NCBI RefSeq assembly: GCF_030272615.1
Contig: NC_081413.1
Location: 163,525,080 to 163,589,079, forward strand
Source of the DNA: Cryptomeria japonica
Taxonomy: Eukaryota; Streptophyta; Pinopsida; Cupressales; Cupressaceae
Reading direction: 5' to 3'
DNA: 64,000 nucleotides
Shown here: positions 58,201 through 64,000 of the stretch, piece by piece
Layout of the letters: every line of letters begins with the position of its first letter
How positions within the stretch are numbered: position 1 is the first letter of the stretch
Program-made: the position numbers and the translations under genes
The notes under the pieces: model-generated
Database searches by the model: none
The model's input: the letters and a program-made list of their open reading frames with translations, nothing else
What the model was told of the DNA's origin: nothing

Positions 58201-58435
58201 TGATAACTTTGCTGCTATTGATATATCAAAGAATCTAGTTTTTCATTCTAAAACAAAGCACATATCTATCAAGTATAACTTTTTCATGGAGAAGGAGGAA
58301 GCAAATGAAGTCAAACTGGTTCATGTGAACACTAAAGAGAAGATTGCAGACATTTTCATTAAAAATTTTCCTAAAGAATCATTTGAGTACTTCAAAGATA
58401 GATTGGGGGTTTTTGCCCCTCTAGTAGACACTTGA
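55293..58435 (+). pseudogene. A2 pol: protease, integrase, RT, RNase H
   Basis: Protease DSGCSHHMT (about 55,448) is intact in its motif. Integrase has WHKRLCHV, CKECQMG, DLIHTDLCGP (first Asp), then a damaged second site (LRSN.VVEF, Asp to Asn plus stop) and QNGVVERKN (Glu). A deletion of about 60 bp removes WFGH..CYIKR near 56,465. [33 protein letters not shown], a TAA at 57,389 shared with A3, FVDDIIFGG at 57,480. RNase H: AYTDVDWAGD, STFEPEYV (Ala-Glu-Ala to Glu-Pro-Glu region) and KHISIKYNF. Ends at TGA 58,433. Confidence 0.9.
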
Positions 58436-58791
58436 GTGATGTTGATTGGCATTAGTCTGGTATGCATTATCAGAGCTATTTTCATTCCGGATTGATGTGG
58501 CGATGCTACTACTCAGGGGGAGTAGTCAGCTATAAGAATCAGAGGATTTATGATTATTCTTTGATGTTCATGTCATATTTTTGGCATTGATGTCAAAGGG
58601 GGAGAGCTATATGTGAAAAATAGAGCTTAATAGAATATCAGTCAGAGGGAGACTTTGGTTCATAACTTCATTTCTATATCATTTTGTGGGAGATTGTTGG
58701 TTGTCTTCCATTGGGTAAGAATTGTTTAAAATTTCTTGGCACTTGGATGTTTTTCACATCTAGTGTTGCCATCAATACCAAAGGGGGAGAT
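58436..58791 (+). other. A2 3' untranslated tail with polypurine tract
   Basis: Contains CTCAGGGGGAGTAGTCAGC at 58,514 and a second purine run CCAAAGGGGGAGA at 58,778-58,790 immediately before the LTR. The second is the polypurine tract. The first is conserved in A1 (near 19,990) and may be an extra priming site. Confidence 0.7.
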
Positions 58792-60032
58792 TGTTGGCAA
58801 TTTGGAGGAATTGATGATGTGTTGTATTGATGTTTTTTCATTGATGGCAACACCAGTTGTTTTGATTGTTTACTGGTTTTTAGTTGGTTCTGGTAGAGTG
58901 TATGTTTATGATATTGATCTGGTATGCTTTGGTTTGTGGAATTGGTTTGGATATGTCATTCATGCTATTTAGATGTGTATCACAATCAATCAATTTAGGA
59001 TTTGATGACTTAGAAGCTCTCATTTGTTCTAGTAAGCCTTTTGGTCACCGGTAAGGGTTTTACCGGTAGAGCTTTGTTAAAGATCTTTTGATGGACATGA
59101 CAAGTGGTGTTGGTGCAGCTTCTAGATAGTTTTAAGGATGTTGTTGGTTATCTTGTTCTTGTTCCAGTTCATCGATGGTGCTGGATTTGTTTTATGATGA
59201 CCCATTTTGGGTCCGATGTTATCTAGGTTATGGATCGATTTCTATAATGTGTGGGAGGATGTTCCTGATGCATTACCAATGAGATTTAAGCATTGATTTA
59301 CATGGTTTTTGGCCTAAGATGACTTGGTTGATCTTTGGATTGTGGGTTTATGTTATGAACTTATTGTATTAGCTTTTTGGTGGCCGACCTAATTGTTTAG
59401 GTCCTGGGTTGGTATAAATATGATGTAAGATCTCTTTGTAGATCATAGGTCAAGCTCATAGATTTACCTATGTGCAGATAATGTTGTAATCATATGCAAA
59501 AGGTTTGGTCAATCATAGTTGATCAAATTGGGTTTGTAAGAGAGGTTTAAGGTCTCTGGTATTGAGATTAACCAAAATTGACTCAGGCATATGAGATGCT
59601 ATCTTTGTAGTTCACTCTTCTTTCCGGATTGTAGTCTAATGTTTATGTAGTCAGCAAGGCTCCTTTTTCTAATGAGCACTGCACTCTAGGCTATTGGCCT
59701 TCCTACATGTGTAGGCCCCTCATAATGTAATCACAAACTTACTACAAAATATTATCTAACTATGGGTAGGTTTCCCACCATGGTTTTTCCCTTTACTGGG
59801 TTTTCCACGTACAAATCTTGGTGTCATGTATTATGGATGGATGATAACTATTTTATGATTTATGCTTATGTTTAATTTTTATATCTTTTATTTCAGTATT
59901 TGGTTTATGCATTCCGGTATTGAGTTTATGTGTTCTGGTAATAAGGTTTTGAATGCTTAAAGTTCTGTAACCTGGTGACAACTGATTCATCCTCCCTCTC
60001 AGTTGTCCTTTGGTTATTTGAGTTGTTTAACA
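58792..60032 (+). repeat. LTR shared by A2 and A3
   Basis: 1,241 bp with intact TG..CA ends (TGTTGGCAATTTGGAGG to GTTTAACA). It follows the A2 polypurine tract and precedes the A3 primer site, so it serves as 3' LTR of one and 5' LTR of the other. A TATAAATA box is at 59,413-59,420. Confidence 0.92.
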
Positions 60033-60034
60033 AT

Positions 60035-60052
60035 TGGTATCAGAGCTTGGTC
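60035..60052 (+). other. A3 primer-binding site
   Basis: TGGTATCAGAGCTTGGTC, a perfect initiator-Met tRNA site two bases after the LTR. Confidence 0.9.
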
Positions 60053-60088
60053 CTATTTAAGGAAGCTTAACTGCTTGAGGAAGATCCT

Positions 60089-61103
60089 ATGGCATATAGC
60101 ATTTCAATCTCATCTAGTTTATCTATTGTTGTTTTCATGAGAGAAATTCCTAGGCTTGATGGAACAAATTACAAGGTATGGAAGATTTGAATGGAGAATC
60201 ATCTAATATGTCTTCGAAAGGAGATTTGGGAGATCACTAAGAATGGTGTTACATCACTTAATCCAGCATCTGTAAATCCTCCTCCGATAGGTCTGGATAA
60301 AGATCTTGAGGATGATTGTAGAGCTAGAGAAGCTCTTTTGTGTACACTTTTTGATCAACAAATAATGTGACTAATTGACTAATCAACTACAAAGGCTATA
60401 TGGGACAAATTGGAGACTGTAAATGAAGGTGACCCTACTATTAAAATTGCTAAACTTGATGGTTACTGAGTGAGGTATGACAATTTGAAGATGGAAGAAG
60501 ATGAAAGGATTACTGCTTTTAGGGAGAGAGTTAATGAGATTGTTTTGGGAATTCAATGTTGTGGTGGATCTCTGAGTGAAGATGAAATAGTTTCTAAAGT
60601 ACTGAGGGCTTTGCCACCGGCTTATAAGATGAAGGCTATTGCAATTAATTAGTTGAGAACTATGACAAACACCTATATTAATAGGGATACCTTGGTTGGG
60701 AAGTTATCTTCTTTTGAACTTGAGGAATTTGGACCTTTTGGAGCTATGAAATCTGACCCTGCTTTTCATGCATCTATTTCATCTACTGGTAGGAGTGATT
60801 GGAAAGCTTAATATGCAAAGGAACTAGAGGATATGAAGAAAAAGATGAAGAGTTTGAGCAACTTGAAGCCTTATTTGCTAGAAGAGTACCTAAAGGACCG
60901 ACAAGAAGTAAGTATGAAGGAAAATCACCTTTTAAATGCTTTGCATGTAATAAGATAGGTCATTTTGCATCTAGATGTCCTGAAAGGAATTCAAGATTTG
61001 AAGAAAGAACTAGAAGATCTTTTAGGCCTAACCATGACTATCAAAACAAGAATAAGTATAAGAAAACAAATACAAATTATGCTACTATGCGGATGAGGAA
61101 GGT
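60089..61103 (+). pseudogene. A3 gag
   Basis: ATG at 60,089 (MAYSISISSSLSIVVFMREI). Stops: TGA near 60,187, TGA near 60,368, TAA near 60,380, the shared TGA at 60,467, TAG near 60,650. A frameshift near 60,835 precedes GYEEKDEEFEQLEALFARRV. The zinc knuckle CFACNKIGHFASRC is intact (about 60,940-60,981). The spacing of domains follows A2. Confidence 0.87.
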
Positions 61104-63930
61104 GTGACTGATTCTGATGATGAACCCACACAAGATTCAGCTAGTGGATCTGGCAATGGAAAGGAATGGGTATTTTTGGCTATCAAGGAAGATGATTCGG
61201 TACCTGAAGAGAAGGCCCTTCCTGCTAAAATTGAAGACAAGGATGAATGGGTAATTGACAGTGGATGTTCACATCATATGACTAGAGATAAAATGAAGTT
61301 CTTATCTATGCAAGAATTTGATGGTGGTCCCGTTAGATTTGGAGATGACAAAGCATGTTTGATTGCACAAATTGATGGGATTTTTATATGGCATAAGAGG
61401 TTTTTTCATGTGAATTTTGATTGCATTGTGATGATCAATTCTACTAAGGCAGATAGAGATATACCTAAGATTGTAAAACCCTATAATCTGGTATGTAAGG
61501 AATGCCAAATGGGAAAGCAAGTTAGAATTTCATTTAAGAGTATACGAGGCAAATCTAATGATGTTCTTGATCTTATTCATATTGATTTGTGTTGTCCTAC
61601 TAGAATGAAAATTTTAATTGATATTTCATGCTAATTGTTGATGATTATTCAAGAATGATGTGGGTTACTTTTCTAAGGGAGAAGTCTGACGAATTTGTAA
61701 AGTTTAAAATATTTAAAACTAAAGTTGAGATAGAGACAAGATTCAAGATTAAATGTTTAAGGTCAGATTAGGGTGGAGAATTCAGATCCGATGAATTTAA
61801 CAGCTATTGTGAGAAGAATGGTATAAGGAGACATTTGTCTGCACCCCAAACACCTCAGAAAAATGTAGTTGTAGAAAGGAAGAACATAAATATCTTGGAT
61901 GCAACTAGAACTATGATGATGGAAGCTAATCTGCCTCATATCTACTAGAGAGAAGTTGTAAGCACAATGCTATACACATTCATCAGAGTTTATATGAAAG
62001 GAGATAGTGGTAAGACACCTTATGAATTATGGTTTGGTCATACACTGACAGTTAACTATTACAAAACCTTTGGTAGTAAATGCTATATCAAAAGAGATGA
62101 TTCCATTGGAAAGTTTGATCCTAGATGTGATGAACGAATATTTATTGGTTATTATAATGAAAGGAAAGCATATATGATCATAACTGAACTGGTAACACCT
62201 ACACAGGAACAAAATCTAGAACCAGTTACTCTAGTAGTATCAAAAAATTCAACAGTAACTGAAGATTAGGACAAAGGAACAAAAAATCAGAAGACTCCTA
62301 GGTATGTAAGATTGAATCATTTTGAAGATCAATTCATTGGAGAGAAAAGAATAGGAGTGATGACAAGAAGAAGGTTGGTAGCTAATGAGGTATGTTTTAT
62401 TTCTCAAGTTGAACCGACATCAGTAATTGAAGCTTGTAAAGATGAATATTGGATGAAAGTTATGGAAGAAGAATTGGATCAGATAAAAAAGAATAACACA
62501 TGGAATTTAGTTCCTCGACCTAAAAAATAAAAATGTTATTGGAACTAAATGGGTTTTTAGGAATAAATTGAATGAGGATAGACAAGTTGTGAGGAATAGA
62601 GCTAGATTGGTTTGTAAAGGATATTCTGAGAAGGAAGGAGTTGATTATGGTGAAACCTTTGCACCGGTAGCTAGGATTGAAGCTATGAGATTATTTCTTT
62701 CTTATGTTGCTCATAAGAATTGCAAGGTTTATCATATGGATGTTAAGTGTGCATTTCTAAATGGAGATATTGAAGAGGAAGTTTATATTGAGCAACCTGA
62801 CGAATTTTCACTTTTAGATGACAAAAACATGGTTTGTAGGGTAAAGAAAGTTTTATATGGAATGAAACAAGCCTCTAGAGCTTGGTATGCAAGACTAGAT
62901 TAATATATTTTGAAGATTGATTTCACTAAAGGCAATGCTGATAGTAATTTATATTATAAAATCACTGATGATGACATATTAATTATTGAGGTCTTTGTTA
63001 ATGATATCATTTTTGGAGGTGAAGATAAATTGTGTATGGAGCTCTCTAACAATATGAAGAATGAATTTGAGATATCTATGATTGGGGAAATGAGATTTTT
63101 CTTAGGTTTGCAGATTACTCAGACTGATAAAGGTATTTTCATTTATCAAACTAAGTATGCTAGAGAGTTCTTGAAGAAATTAGGTATGGAAAATTGTAAA
63201 CCGGTTAGTACTTTGATGGTTACAAGTGAGAAATTGACAAAGAATGATGCATCTACACTGGTAAATCCTACTAGGTACAAGTCTATGATTGGTGGTTTGT
63301 TATATCTGACTCAGACTAGACCGGATATAATTAATGCAGTTTGTATCGTATCAAGATATCAGAGTGATCCCAGAGAAAATCATGAGAGTGCGATGAAAGG
63401 GATTTTCAGGGAACAACTGAATATGGTTTGTGGTATCCTAAAAATGATGACTTTACATTATGTGCATATATAGATGCAGATTGGGCTAGAGATGTTGATG
63501 ATTGGAAGAGCACATCCAGTGGAGCTTTCTTTCTTAGAAAGAAACTTATTTCATGGATCAACACTTGAAGAAGTCATGCACCTCTTTATCTACTGCTGAA
63601 GCTGAGTATGTTGCTACTGGTACTAACTGTACACAAGATCTATGGATGAAGAAAATGTTGAAGGATATAAAGGTGGGTTGTAATGAATTGATATTTATTC
63701 CCTATGATAACTCTGCTACTATTAATATATCAAAGAATCCAATTTTTCATTCTAAGATAAATCACATATCTATCAAGTATAACTTTTTGAAGGAGAAGGT
63801 GGAAGCAAATGAAGTCAGACTGGTTTATGTGAACACTAAAAAGAAGATTGTAGACATTTTCACTAAACCTTTTCCTAAAGAATCATTTGAGTACTTCAGA
63901 GATAGATTGGGGGTTTCTACCCCTTTGGTA
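61104..63930 (+). pseudogene. A3 pol: protease, integrase, RT, RNase H
   Basis: Protease keeps DSGCSHHMTRDK, but a deletion of about 240 bp fuses it in frame to the integrase start (DDKACLIAQIDG), removing the rest of protease and the pre-integrase. Integrase: WHKRFFHVNFDC (Leu-Cys lost), [49 protein letters not shown], the shared TAA at 62,901, and FVNDIIFGG at about 62,995: a catalytic Asp is now Asn. A 10-bp deletion at about 63,404 shifts RNase H. Normal stop codon TGA after VET is CAA here (about 63,940). Confidence 0.88.
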
Positions 63931-64000
63931 GAGACCCAAGTGATGCTGATTGGCATGAGTCTAGTATGGATTATCAGAGTTATTTTTCATTCTGGATTGA

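Larger units (their letters stand above)
52967..60032 (+). mobile_element. Copia element A2
   Basis: Same family as A1, on the plus strand: LTR 52,967-54,219, internal region 54,220-58,791, LTR 58,792-60,032. The LTRs differ at many positions, so this is an old copy. Its right LTR is also the left LTR of A3. No target duplication can be read at its two edges (AAAAC left; primer-site sequence right), as expected if it is part of a tandem array. Confidence 0.92.
60033..64000 (+). mobile_element. Copia element A3, internal region (runs off window)
   Basis: Same family and strand as A2. Primer site at 60,035, gag, protease, integrase, RT and RNase H in order; the window ends in the 3' tail (sequence matching A2 58,436-58,490). 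The 3' LTR should lie about 0.3 kb beyond the window. Confidence 0.92.

Noticed and set aside
1-64000. tRNA or rRNA genes
   Set aside because: I saw only primer-binding sites complementary to tRNA ends, no full tRNA or rRNA sequence.

Overview
This window looks like an intergenic, transposon-packed stretch of a seed-plant nuclear genome. It is AT-rich and holds no intact gene. The long LTRs, the tRNA-Met priming sites, the chromodomain and Tat-like Ty3/gypsy elements and a plant mobile domain all point to a land plant. A gymnosperm is my best guess, from the large elements and the style of the CACTA transposase, but that is inference.

Layout. (1) About 1-8,180, minus strand: a decayed CACTA/En-Spm-like DNA transposon. 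It has a TNP2-type transposase with visible introns (6,200-8,148), a detached DUF4216-like piece (5,299-5,709), a SET-domain reading frame (2,995-3,990) and a multi-exon Transposase_24-like gene (740-2,881). Large GAT/CAT triplet arrays and a 1,193-bp-offset duplication sit in the middle. (2) About 8,200-18,450: no supported gene. It carries a 32-33-bp minisatellite, a perfect 28-bp inverted repeat, a 55-bp tandem array and a scattered GATTGCGTGAT-like motif. (3) 18,458-19,934: one LTR of a gypsy-like element (G2, minus) that cuts off the tail of copia element A1. (4) 19,935-38,699: copia element A1 (minus), split by a 13.4-kb Tat-like gypsy element, G1 (21,790-35,149). G1 keeps both LTRs, gag and protease but lacks the RT, RNase H and integrase core, and it carries an antisense plant mobile domain gene and a solo LTR. 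(5) 38,975-47,914: a structurally complete chromodomain gypsy element, C1 (minus), with a perfect 5-bp target duplication GAATC. It interrupts an unrecognised plus-strand reading frame. (6) 50,592-52,966: remains of a second copia family (B, plus). (7) 52,967-64,000: two A-family copia elements (A2, A3; plus) in a head-to-tail array sharing one LTR and inserted in B; A3 runs off the window.

All coding regions are pseudogenic. Most stops look like C-to-T or G-to-A changes of Gln, Trp or Arg codons, as expected for long-methylated repeats. The order of events can be read from the nesting: A1 before G1 and G2; G1 before or with its solo LTR; the plus-strand frame before C1; B before A2/A3. The two least expected items are the SET-domain frame inside the CACTA element and the antisense plant mobile domain inside G1.
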